From positions 310,345 to 374,344 of the forward strand of contig NZ_LMNI01000012.1 in NCBI RefSeq assembly GCF_001422925.1: a stretch of 64,000 nt of DNA, given 5' to 3'. Origin of the DNA: Microbacterium sp. Leaf288. Its GTDB lineage: Bacteria > Actinomycetota > Actinomycetes > Actinomycetales > Microbacteriaceae. Under the pieces are notes generated by a model. That model made no database searches. It saw nothing but the letters and a program-made list of their open reading frames with translations, and was not told the DNA's origin. The position numbers and the translations under genes are program-made. Each line of letters starts with the position of its first letter. The stretch's first letter is position 1. Below are positions 51,425-58,955 of the stretch, one piece after another.

Positions 51425-52885
51425 TTGGAAGACCAGCGGCCGTTGATCGTCGACCTCGATGGGTCGCTCCTGCGCACCGACACGCTTCACGAGGCGGTCG
51501 CGGCCGGGCTTCGGCATCCCGTCCGGCTGCTCAATGCCTCGGCGACCCTCGGCCGCAGCGGCAAAGCCGCGATGAAGCAGGTCCTCGCGGTCGACGGCGT
51601 CGATCTGCGTCAGGCGCCGCTGAACGCTTCTGTGGTGAACTTCGTCCACCGGCGGATGGCGGACGGAGGCAGGGTATTCCTCGTCACCGGAGCGGACCGC
51701 ATGCTCGCCGACCAGGTCGCCTCGCGCATCCCGGGCCTGAGCGGTGTGATGGCGAGCGACGGCACGACCAATCTCATCGGGCCGGCGAAAACGCGCGTGC
51801 TGGTCGAACGTTTCGGCGAACGCGGGTTCGACTACATCGGGAACTCGCGCGCCGACCTCGATGTGTGGGCGCGTTCGGAGGGCAGATACCTCGCGACCCT
51901 GCGTCCGGAGGGCGAGCCCGGGTGGGCGCGGGACGTCGACTTCGACGAGGTGCTGCGGGACGCCTCTCCCAACCCGCTGCGCACCTGGGCGCGCGCTCTC
52001 CGCGTGCACCAGAGCCTCAAGAACGTCCTCATCTTCCTGCCCCTCGTCGCGGCCCACGAGTTCACCAACCCTGGGATGCTGCTCGCCGCGATCGGCGCGT
52101 TCATCGCCTTCACGCTGATGGCGTTCGGCGTCTACCTCCTGAACGACACCCTCGACCTGGCCGCCGATCGCGCGCATCACACCAAGTACCGGCGTCCGAT
52201 CGCTGCCGGGTGGGTCTCCCCGCTCACCGCCGTCTTCGCCAGCGGTGTGCTGACCGTCGCCGCCATCGCCCTCGGCGCGCTGCTCGGCCTGCCCTTCCTC
52301 GCCGTCCTGCTCGTGTACGCCGTGGCGACCACCTCGTACAGCTTCTGGTTGAAGCGCATCGCCGTGATCGATGTGGTCGTGCTCGCACTCCTCTACATGG
52401 TGCGCATCGTCGCGGGCGCCGTCGTGACCGGCATCGAGCTGTCGTTCTGGTTCACCGCGGTCACGCTCTTCCTCTTCCTCTCCCTTGCCCTGGTGAAGCG
52501 GTACGCCGAAGCGCACGAGTCGCGCGAGCGCACCGGCGAGATCCCCGGCCGCGGCTATTCGGGCGAAGACGTGCACGCGATTCTGGCACTCGGCAGCGCT
52601 ACCGGCATCGCCGCGGTCCTCCTGGCCGCGGTCTACATCCAGAGTGAAGCGGTGTCCGACATCTACCCGTCCCCCACGGCGCTCTGGCTGGTGATACCGA
52701 CCGCGTTCTACTGGGTCGCGAACCTGTGGCTGAAGGCCGGCCGCGGTCAGATGCACGACGACCCGCTCGTCTTCGCGCTCCGCGACCGTGCCAGCCTCGC
52801 CGCCGGCGCGGTGATCCTGCTCGCCTTCGTGGCAGCCTCCGTCCCGGTCGTGGAGCAGTTGATCGCTGGCGGGCAGACACCGTGA
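51425..52885 (+). CDS. HAD-UbiA fusion, decaprenyl-phosphate phosphoribosyltransferase-like
   Basis: The protein has 486 residues. The first 190 form a HAD phosphatase domain: nucleophile motif IVDLDGSLLRTDT (D10, D12), VFLVTGADRMLAD and YIGNSRADLDVWA. From about residue 200 a UbiA prenyltransferase with nine helices follows, carrying NDTLDLAADRAHHTKYRRPI, the form seen in decaprenyl-phosphate phosphoribosyl synthases. A linked phosphatase could dephosphorylate the 5-phosphoribosyl product. TTG at 51425, with GGGAG upstream, is preferred because the HAD motif follows directly. It overlaps gtrA. Confidence 0.83.
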   Translation: MEDQRPLIVDLDGSLLRTDTLHEAVAAGLRHPVRLLNASATLGRSGKAAMKQVLAVDGVDLRQAPLNASVVNFVHRRMADGGRVFLVTGADRMLADQVASRIPGLSGVMASDGTTNLIGPAKTRVLVERFGERGFDYIGNSRADLDVWARSEGRYLATLRPEGEPGWARDVDFDEVLRDASPNPLRTWARALRVHQSLKNVLIFLPLVAAHEFTNPGMLLAAIGAFIAFTLMAFGVYLLNDTLDLAADRAHHTKYRRPIAAGWVSPLTAVFASGVLTVAAIALGALLGLPFLAVLLVYAVATTSYSFWLKRIAVIDVVVLALLYMVRIVAGAVVTGIELSFWFTAVTLFLFLSLALVKRYAEAHESRERTGEIPGRGYSGEDVHAILALGSATGIAAVLLAAVYIQSEAVSDIYPSPTALWLVIPTAFYWVANLWLKAGRGQMHDDPLVFALRDRASLAAGAVILLAFVAASVPVVEQLIAGGQTP

Positions 52886-53301
52886 GCGAGCGCGCCCGCC
52901 AAGGACTGCGGTTCCTGCTCGTCGGCGGGTACAACGTCGCCTTCACCCTGGCCGTGTTCTGGGTGCTCGACACCCTGTGGGGCCAAACGATCGGCGTGCA
53001 GGCGGTGTATTGGACCTCTGCCGTCCTCGGCGTCATCAACGGCTTCATCGCCCAGCGCGTCTTCGTGTGGCGCTCGAGCGGCGCCTGGCACGGCGAACTG
53101 TTCAAGTTCTTCGTCCTCAACGCGGCCGTCTCCGCCGTCAACTCCTTCCTGCTGTTCCTCACCGTGACCCTGTGGGGTCTTCCCGCCTTCCCCAGCCAGG
53201 TCGGCATCACCGCCCTGCTGACGCTGACCTCCTTCTTCGCCAGCCGCAACTGGGTATTCCGAGCACCCGCCGAGACCGAGGACGAGAGCACACCGTCATG
53301 A
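52882..53301 (+). CDS. gtrA: GtrA family membrane protein
   Basis: The protein has 139 residues and four membrane helices. GtrA marks are RFLLVGGYNVAFTLAVFW at the start, GVINGFIAQRVFVWRS in the middle and TLTSFFASRNWVFR at the end. GtrA proteins handle or scaffold polyprenyl-linked sugars at the membrane. Rv3789, near the mycobacterial decaprenyl-arabinose genes, is the nearest precedent. Four-base overlaps on both sides show co-translation with the HAD-UbiA fusion and a GT4. Confidence 0.9.
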   Translation: MSERARQGLRFLLVGGYNVAFTLAVFWVLDTLWGQTIGVQAVYWTSAVLGVINGFIAQRVFVWRSSGAWHGELFKFFVLNAAVSAVNSFLLFLTVTLWGLPAFPSQVGITALLTLTSFFASRNWVFRAPAETEDESTPS

Positions 53302-54422
53302 CACGCCGAATCGATGTGTTCCTGCAGTACTACAAGCCCCACGTCAGCGGGCTGACCAACATGGCGGCCACCCTCGCCGAATTCGCGGCCGCCCAGGGCT
53401 ACGACGTGCACGTGCATTGCGTCGCGAAAGCCGGTGCCTCGACGGTGAGCGAGATCGACGGCGTCACCGTGCACGCGTACCGCCGGTCCTTCTCATTGGG
53501 CCGGGGGAACTTCTCGCTCGGATTCCTCGCGGCCGCGTGGCGCGTGCGCTCCCTGCCGGGCATCGCCCACTTCCATCTCCCACTCCCGGAATCGGCCTTC
53601 TTCGCGTGGACCCTGCGGCACCGCCCCCTCGTCGTCACGTATCATTGCGACGCCCCGATGATCGGCCCCCTCGGCACGCTGGCGGCCAAGGCACTGGACA
53701 TCTCGCACGGCGCGCTCATCCGCAAGTCGTCAGCCACCGCGACATCGAGCATGGACTACGCCGAGAACTCGCGCCTCAGCAAGCTCTTCCGGTCCGTCGG
53801 GTCCCGCGGCATCCCCGCGACCAGCCTCGATCGCGCGGGCGGGTCACCGAGGTACGCGGTTGCCGATCGCCGGCAGATCGGGTTCCTCGGACGCCCGACC
53901 TCCGAGAAGGGAATCGACGTCCTCATAGAGGCGCTCGATCGCCTCCCGGAGGACGTGATGCTGACTCTGGCCGGGCCGCTGGACGGGCTGAGCGACGATG
54001 TCGGATACGACCGGGCCCGCTTGCAGCAGTTGATCGACGCGGGCAGAGTGCGTTCCCTCGGATTCCTGGAAGAGACCGACATCGCAGATTTCTACGCGTC
54101 GCTGGACCTCTTCGTGCTGCCATCGACGAACTCCTTCGAGGCGTTCGGCATCGTTCAAGTGGAGGCGATATCGGCGGGCACTCCCGTGGTCGCATCGGAA
54201 CTGCCCGGCGTGCGGACCATCCCGAGGAACACCGGCTACGGCGAGATCGCACCCGTGGGCGACGCCGAGGGCCTGGCCGAAGCCATCGAGGCGGCCTTGT
54301 CGTCCGATTACGACAGGCCTCGCTCGCGCGCGGTGCTCGAGTCGGTGTATCTGCCGCCGGTCCCCGAGAACGCATACATGGCGATCTTCGACTCGCTGTC
54401 GTCCGAGGCGAAGAGATCGTGA
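53298..54422 (+). CDS. GT4 family glycosyltransferase
   Basis: This 374-residue GT-B protein has the acceptor loop QYYKPHVSGLTNMAATLAE, donor-domain opening IGFLGRPTSEKGIDVLIEA and Glu motif FEAFGIVQVEAISAGTPVVAS. It overlaps gtrA upstream and the acyltransferase downstream, so this four-gene unit (HAD-UbiA, GtrA, GT4, acyltransferase) is one operon. The donor is unknown. Confidence 0.88.
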   Translation: MTRRIDVFLQYYKPHVSGLTNMAATLAEFAAAQGYDVHVHCVAKAGASTVSEIDGVTVHAYRRSFSLGRGNFSLGFLAAAWRVRSLPGIAHFHLPLPESAFFAWTLRHRPLVVTYHCDAPMIGPLGTLAAKALDISHGALIRKSSATATSSMDYAENSRLSKLFRSVGSRGIPATSLDRAGGSPRYAVADRRQIGFLGRPTSEKGIDVLIEALDRLPEDVMLTLAGPLDGLSDDVGYDRARLQQLIDAGRVRSLGFLEETDIADFYASLDLFVLPSTNSFEAFGIVQVEAISAGTPVVASELPGVRTIPRNTGYGEIAPVGDAEGLAEAIEAALSSDYDRPRSRAVLESVYLPPVPENAYMAIFDSLSSEAKRS

Positions 54423-55471
54423 CGACCCCCGATGCCCAGCCCCGGCCCGCCCGGGTTCGCGATCGCAGCGTGGACGTGCTCCGAGGGATCGGCATCGTCG
54501 TCGTGGCAATGGGGCACGTGGATCTCTCGGGCGTCGGCGGCGCGTGGGCGGTGTACCTCTACTCGTTCAACGTGGCGCTCTTCTTCGTCGTCAGCGGCTA
54601 CATGTGGCGCGACGCTCCCGGAACGCCGTACTGGCGACTCGTGGTCAAGAAGGCCCGTCAGATCCTTATCCCCTACGCTGTGCTCTTCGCCATCTCGCTG
54701 CTGTACGGCCACATCGTCGTCCGATACGCGTTCGACCAGCCGGTCGTTCCGTTCGATCTTCGACAGACCGCGAAGGCGTTCCTGCTCTCGAGCGAATGGC
54801 TGAACACGGTCCCGACGTTCAACTTTGCGCTTTGGTTCCTGCCGATCTTCTTCATCGCCTCGGCCCTGTTCCCACTTGTCCAGAAGATCAAGCCGATGGT
54901 CGTGTACGTTCCGGTCATGCTCCTCGTGATGGCATCCGCGATCCCGATCCAGTACTGGCTGCCCGGCCGCCCGCCGCTCGCGATCAACGTGCTTCCGGTG
55001 GCGATCGGTTTCATGGGCGCGGGGTTCCTCGTCCGACGCTGGCTCGATGTCCGCCGCGTCGGTCTGCCGGTCGCGACGGCCCTGTTCGCGTTGACGCTCG
55101 TCATCGCGTACAACTTCCCCGGCAACGTCGCGGCGATCGGCACGCTCTGGTACTTCCCCTCGGCCGTCGCGAGCTTCATCCTCTACCTGCGCATCGCGCA
55201 GGATGTGGAATCAAGCCGTCTGCTGGCCTACATCGGCACGAACAGCCTGGTGATCTTCGGCGTGCACGGACTCGTCGCGAACACCTACGGCTATACGCCG
55301 ATCCCCTCGTACTTCGCGGGCTGGAACGGGTTGATCATCTACGTCATCAACGTCGTGTACGTCGTGATCGTGACTGTCGCGATCGTGTTCGCCTACCGGT
55401 GGGTGAAAGCGCGAGCGCTCTCCCGCCGCCGCACGGCGGCGCCGCGGCCGACGGTCAGCGGCACGCGTTGA
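54419..55471 (+). CDS. Acyltransferase 3 family membrane protein
   Basis: The protein has 350 residues and about ten membrane helices. The family start DRSVDVLRGIGIVVVAMGHV places the catalytic His in GHV. FFVVSGYMW and FALWFLPIFFIASALF are further marks. Such proteins add acetyl or similar groups to glycans from a cytoplasmic donor. It is similar to small O-acetylases such as the fucose 4-O-acetylase type. GTG start overlaps GT4. The 3' end overlaps the convergent next gene by 17 bases. Confidence 0.85.
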   Translation: MTTPDAQPRPARVRDRSVDVLRGIGIVVVAMGHVDLSGVGGAWAVYLYSFNVALFFVVSGYMWRDAPGTPYWRLVVKKARQILIPYAVLFAISLLYGHIVVRYAFDQPVVPFDLRQTAKAFLLSSEWLNTVPTFNFALWFLPIFFIASALFPLVQKIKPMVVYVPVMLLVMASAIPIQYWLPGRPPLAINVLPVAIGFMGAGFLVRRWLDVRRVGLPVATALFALTLVIAYNFPGNVAAIGTLWYFPSAVASFILYLRIAQDVESSRLLAYIGTNSLVIFGVHGLVANTYGYTPIPSYFAGWNGLIIYVINVVYVVIVTVAIVFAYRWVKARALSRRRTAAPRPTVSGTR

Positions 55472-57389
55472 CGAACACGCTCGAGGCTGTCGGGAACATT
55501 CCGGAGCTCGGAACCGTCTGCAGCTGCTCCCAGCACGCCGCCTGCTCGGGATAGCGCTCCCGCCACTGGTCCTCGGTGCCTGCATACAGGACCAGGAAGT
55601 CGGCTGACCGCACCGGGTCGACCGTCGCGGTGCCCGCCTCGAGCGCTGCCAGCTCCATCGGAACCACGAGGTTGCAGAGGCGATCTCCATACAGGCTGTA
55701 CGGGAGTGCCGAAAGCATCGTCTGCTCCGCGTTGCCCCACTCCTTGACGCCGCCGAGAGTCTCGATGGCGATGGTGGAGCACCCGTCCTGGGGCAGCCAG
55801 GAGCTGCCCGAGCCCGCTCCCCAGGGATTGCCGGGAGTGGACGGCTGCGCCGATTCACCGAGGGTGCGCAAGTCCTTGGCCACATGCAGGCCGGGGTACG
55901 CGTTGGCCTCGGTCCACGCGATCTGCACGCTCGCGATGACCAGCGCGCACACCGCGGCGACGACGTCGACGACCCGAACCGCCAGGAACGATGACAGCAC
56001 GACGGCCCCGAGGAGGACGACCGTCGGACCGACCACATAGCGCGCGTCGTATGCCGACGGCTGGATCATCAACGTCGCGGCGACCAGGCCGACAGCTCCC
56101 AGCTGCAGGCGCCAGGGCCACGCGGCACGGTCATCGCGGCGCCGGAGGAGGAAGAGGACGAGCTGCGCGACCAGTACCGCCGCGGTGAGGAGGATGACCG
56201 CGAGGGGCACGTAGCCGAAACCGCCCGCCCGTGGGTCGTAGTCGGGCTTCGCGACACCGTGGAGCATTCCGGTCGCGATCGAACCCAGGTACGTGATCAG
56301 GCGGCCGGGGTCTACCAGCCCCGAGCCGCGGTCACCGGAGACGAAGATCGAGAAGTCGACGACGCCGTTGAAGTGCAGGGGCCCGAACGAGGCCTTGACG
56401 GGGTACACCGGATTACCGAAGGACACGAGGTTTCTGGCGTAGAACGCGAGCCCGAGCACCATCGGCGTGGCCGCGCCGACGATCACCGGCCACAGCGCCG
56501 CCCACCAGCCACCGGCTCCGCGTCGACGCAGGAACGCGGTCGCGAGCCAGACCACCAGGAGCAGCGCGCTCGTCAGGATGCCTGCGGGTTTGGTGGCCAG
56601 GATGGCCGCGGCGATCGTCCCGGCCAGGATCATCTCGGGTGCGCCGACGCGCTTGACCACCAGGATGACGATCATCAGTGCGGCGACGGCTGCGCCGTAG
56701 GCGACGTCCACATAGAGGATGCGGGGCTGAAGCCAGATCACGGGCGCCGAGACGATGAGAGCGCCGAAGGCGACGCGCACCCACGGGCGGGAGAATCGCC
56801 GGGCAAGCATGACGTTGAGGGCGAGCAGCAGGATGACCAGATGGGGCAGCTGGATGCCGTTGTCGAACACCGTCGCCCCGGTGAACGCGGCGAGGTTCAC
56901 CCCGCCCATCATGGTCAGGTCGGTGTAGAACATGTACTGGTTTGGGGAGTGCCATCCCCAGAGCGTCCCCGTCTGCAGAAGCTGCGCGAGGATCGGTCCG
57001 TGATACAGCTGCCCGTCGATCGACAGTTCGGGCGTGATGACCACTGCCAAGACCTGGATCGCCACCAGTGCAGCGATGATCGCGGCGCTCGGCCACGCGG
57101 CCGACGTCCAGCGCCCCAGGCCGCCTGAACTCCGGACGAGCTGCCTGCGCACGCGCGGCGTCGACGCGATGATCACGAGCACCACCGCGCACACCAGGTT
57201 GGTGATCTGCCATGGCAGGCCGATCGCCGCGAGGCCGGCGAGGACGAGTCCATAGCCGTAGACCCCCGCGACCGCCGCGAAGAGCAGCGCCAGGGATCGA
57301 CCACGGCTGGGTGCGATGAGGAGGTAGACGACGATGAACACCGCCAATTGCACGGCGAGCCCGACGATCCCAGCACCCATATTCAGCAC
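55455..57389 (-). CDS. Large polytopic membrane protein, GT-C-like
   Basis: The protein has 644 residues. About 12-13 helices reach residue 490, with an extracytoplasmic C-terminal domain holding several Cys. After the third helix the outer loop VVITPELSIDGQLYHGPILA carries acid and His residues in the place typical for polyprenyl-phosphate-sugar-dependent GT-C enzymes. This is suggestive, not diagnostic. Starts at GTG 57389 or ATG 57380 are both possible. It is convergent with the acyltransferase gene and divergent from the next acyltransferase. Confidence 0.7.
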   Translation of the reverse strand: MLNMGAGIVGLAVQLAVFIVVYLLIAPSRGRSLALLFAAVAGVYGYGLVLAGLAAIGLPWQITNLVCAVVLVIIASTPRVRRQLVRSSGGLGRWTSAAWPSAAIIAALVAIQVLAVVITPELSIDGQLYHGPILAQLLQTGTLWGWHSPNQYMFYTDLTMMGGVNLAAFTGATVFDNGIQLPHLVILLLALNVMLARRFSRPWVRVAFGALIVSAPVIWLQPRILYVDVAYGAAVAALMIVILVVKRVGAPEMILAGTIAAAILATKPAGILTSALLLVVWLATAFLRRRGAGGWWAALWPVIVGAATPMVLGLAFYARNLVSFGNPVYPVKASFGPLHFNGVVDFSIFVSGDRGSGLVDPGRLITYLGSIATGMLHGVAKPDYDPRAGGFGYVPLAVILLTAAVLVAQLVLFLLRRRDDRAAWPWRLQLGAVGLVAATLMIQPSAYDARYVVGPTVVLLGAVVLSSFLAVRVVDVVAAVCALVIASVQIAWTEANAYPGLHVAKDLRTLGESAQPSTPGNPWGAGSGSSWLPQDGCSTIAIETLGGVKEWGNAEQTMLSALPYSLYGDRLCNLVVPMELAALEAGTATVDPVRSADFLVLYAGTEDQWRERYPEQAACWEQLQTVPSSGMFPTASSVFVNACR

Positions 57390-57522
57390 ACGGTGAGAAT
57401 AGTCGAACCGCGCCTACGTCGCGGACGGCCCCTCCATTCGGGATGTGGGCGCGGCCGTGAAAGAATCTCCACGGCCGCCGATCCCCTTCTCCCCCGGTCG
57501 GCCACCCTGAGGAGCAGCCCAG

Positions 57523-58815
57523 ATGACCGAATCACGCCGACCGCAGGGCGGTGGCATCGCCTTCCCGTCCGTCGAGGTGACACCCATGGGCGAGCGCCGG
57601 ATCGGCGCCCTCACCGGGATCCGCTGGTGGGCGGCGTTCGGCGTGCTCCTATCCCACAACATCCCCGGCGGCGACACCCCGCGAATCGTCCAGTCCTTCT
57701 TCGAGCAGGGCAACCTCGGCGTCACGGTTTTCTTCGTGCTGTCGGGCTTCATCCTCACCTACACCTACGCCGGATCCCTCGCCCGACCGACGGGCGCCAA
57801 GATCTGGAACTTCTACGTCGCGCGATTCGCCCGCGTCTATCCGCTGTACCTGCTCGTCCTGCTGTGGGTCACCCCGCGGAAGATCGTCACCTATGGCGCC
57901 CCCATCGATGAGTCGTGGCTCGGCCACCTCTTCGGCGTGCAGGCGTGGTTCCGCCTTCCGATCGCCTGGGACTGGAACGGCCCCGCGTGGTCTGTCTCCG
58001 TCGAGTTCTTCTTCTACGCACTGTTCCCGCTCATCATCTTCCTCGCGCGACCGCTGCTCACATCGGAGCGACGGGCATGGGCCTTCGCCGGGATTGCCCT
58101 CGCCGCGGTCGTCCTCGAGTCAGTGCTGGCCGAGCCCATCGGCTGGACGAGCGATGGCACGGCCACGGTCTTCCCGCCGCTGCGGCTGTGCGACTTCGTG
58201 CTCGGCATGGCGATCGGCGCGGTCTACCTCCGCTCGAAGTCGAACCGACGCCACGCACGTTGGGGCCTGGCGCTGCTCGCGCTGTGGCTCGTGTGGACGA
58301 TCTTCGTCATCTGGCTGCGCACTTCGTACTACGGCGTCCCCGGGTTCAACATCGCGTACGCCATTCCCTCCGCGGCGCTGATCCTCGGGCTCGCCTGGAC
58401 ACCCGATCTCGCCACCACCCGGTGGCTCGCGACGCGCCCCATGATCGTGCTCGGCGAGGCGTCCTACGCGTTCTATCTGATCCACATGTCGGTCGGCGCC
58501 GACCTGACGCTCGGCCTCCTGTCGAACGGATTCGGCAAGAAGAACACCTTCCTGTGGATCATCGGGGTGATCTTCCTGACCGCGATGGCGATCGGCCTCA
58601 ACACGATGGTCGAGACGCCGGCCCGGCGATTCATCCGCAAGTGGCTCACACCCCAGCGCAAGAGCGCCACGTCCTCGGGCCCCGGACGGGCCGAGCACGA
58701 GGACGCCGTCACCGACGATCCGGTCGCCTCATCCAGCGATTCCGCGAAGGAGCCGGAACCCGAGACGGCGGAGGGAACCCAGACGGAGATGCGCGCCAGC
58801 GCCACGCGCGACTAG
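57523..58815 (+). CDS. Acyltransferase 3 family membrane protein (OafA type)
   Basis: The protein has 430 residues and ten membrane helices. Family marks are GALTGIRWWAAFGVLLSHN (catalytic His in LSHN), GVTVFFVLSGFILTY, WSVSVEFFFYALFPLI and YAFYLIHMS. The last 60 residues are polar and acidic. It differs clearly from the acyltransferase at 54419, so two different glycan acylations are likely. Ribosome site GAGGAG precedes the ATG. It stands alone, with convergent copy C of the GT2-GT4 fusion downstream. Confidence 0.88.
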   Translation: MTESRRPQGGGIAFPSVEVTPMGERRIGALTGIRWWAAFGVLLSHNIPGGDTPRIVQSFFEQGNLGVTVFFVLSGFILTYTYAGSLARPTGAKIWNFYVARFARVYPLYLLVLLWVTPRKIVTYGAPIDESWLGHLFGVQAWFRLPIAWDWNGPAWSVSVEFFFYALFPLIIFLARPLLTSERRAWAFAGIALAAVVLESVLAEPIGWTSDGTATVFPPLRLCDFVLGMAIGAVYLRSKSNRRHARWGLALLALWLVWTIFVIWLRTSYYGVPGFNIAYAIPSAALILGLAWTPDLATTRWLATRPMIVLGEASYAFYLIHMSVGADLTLGLLSNGFGKKNTFLWIIGVIFLTAMAIGLNTMVETPARRFIRKWLTPQRKSATSSGPGRAEHEDAVTDDPVASSSDSAKEPEPETAEGTQTEMRASATRD

Positions 58816-58955
58816 ACCGGACCGCATCGTCGTGGCCGCCTCCCGGTGACGGCGTCGCTTGATCCGCTCTTCAGGCCGGACCCGCGCAATCGTCCGCCGG
58901 TCCCGCCGTCCGTGCCATCACGCCTGGCGCACTCGCCGGGAGTGCTGCGGCCGCG

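Noticed and set aside
58816..58955. Possible small gene between acyltransferase and GT2-GT4 copy C
   Set aside because: 140 bases with frames that are only extensions or shadows. No ribosome site or clear hairpin.
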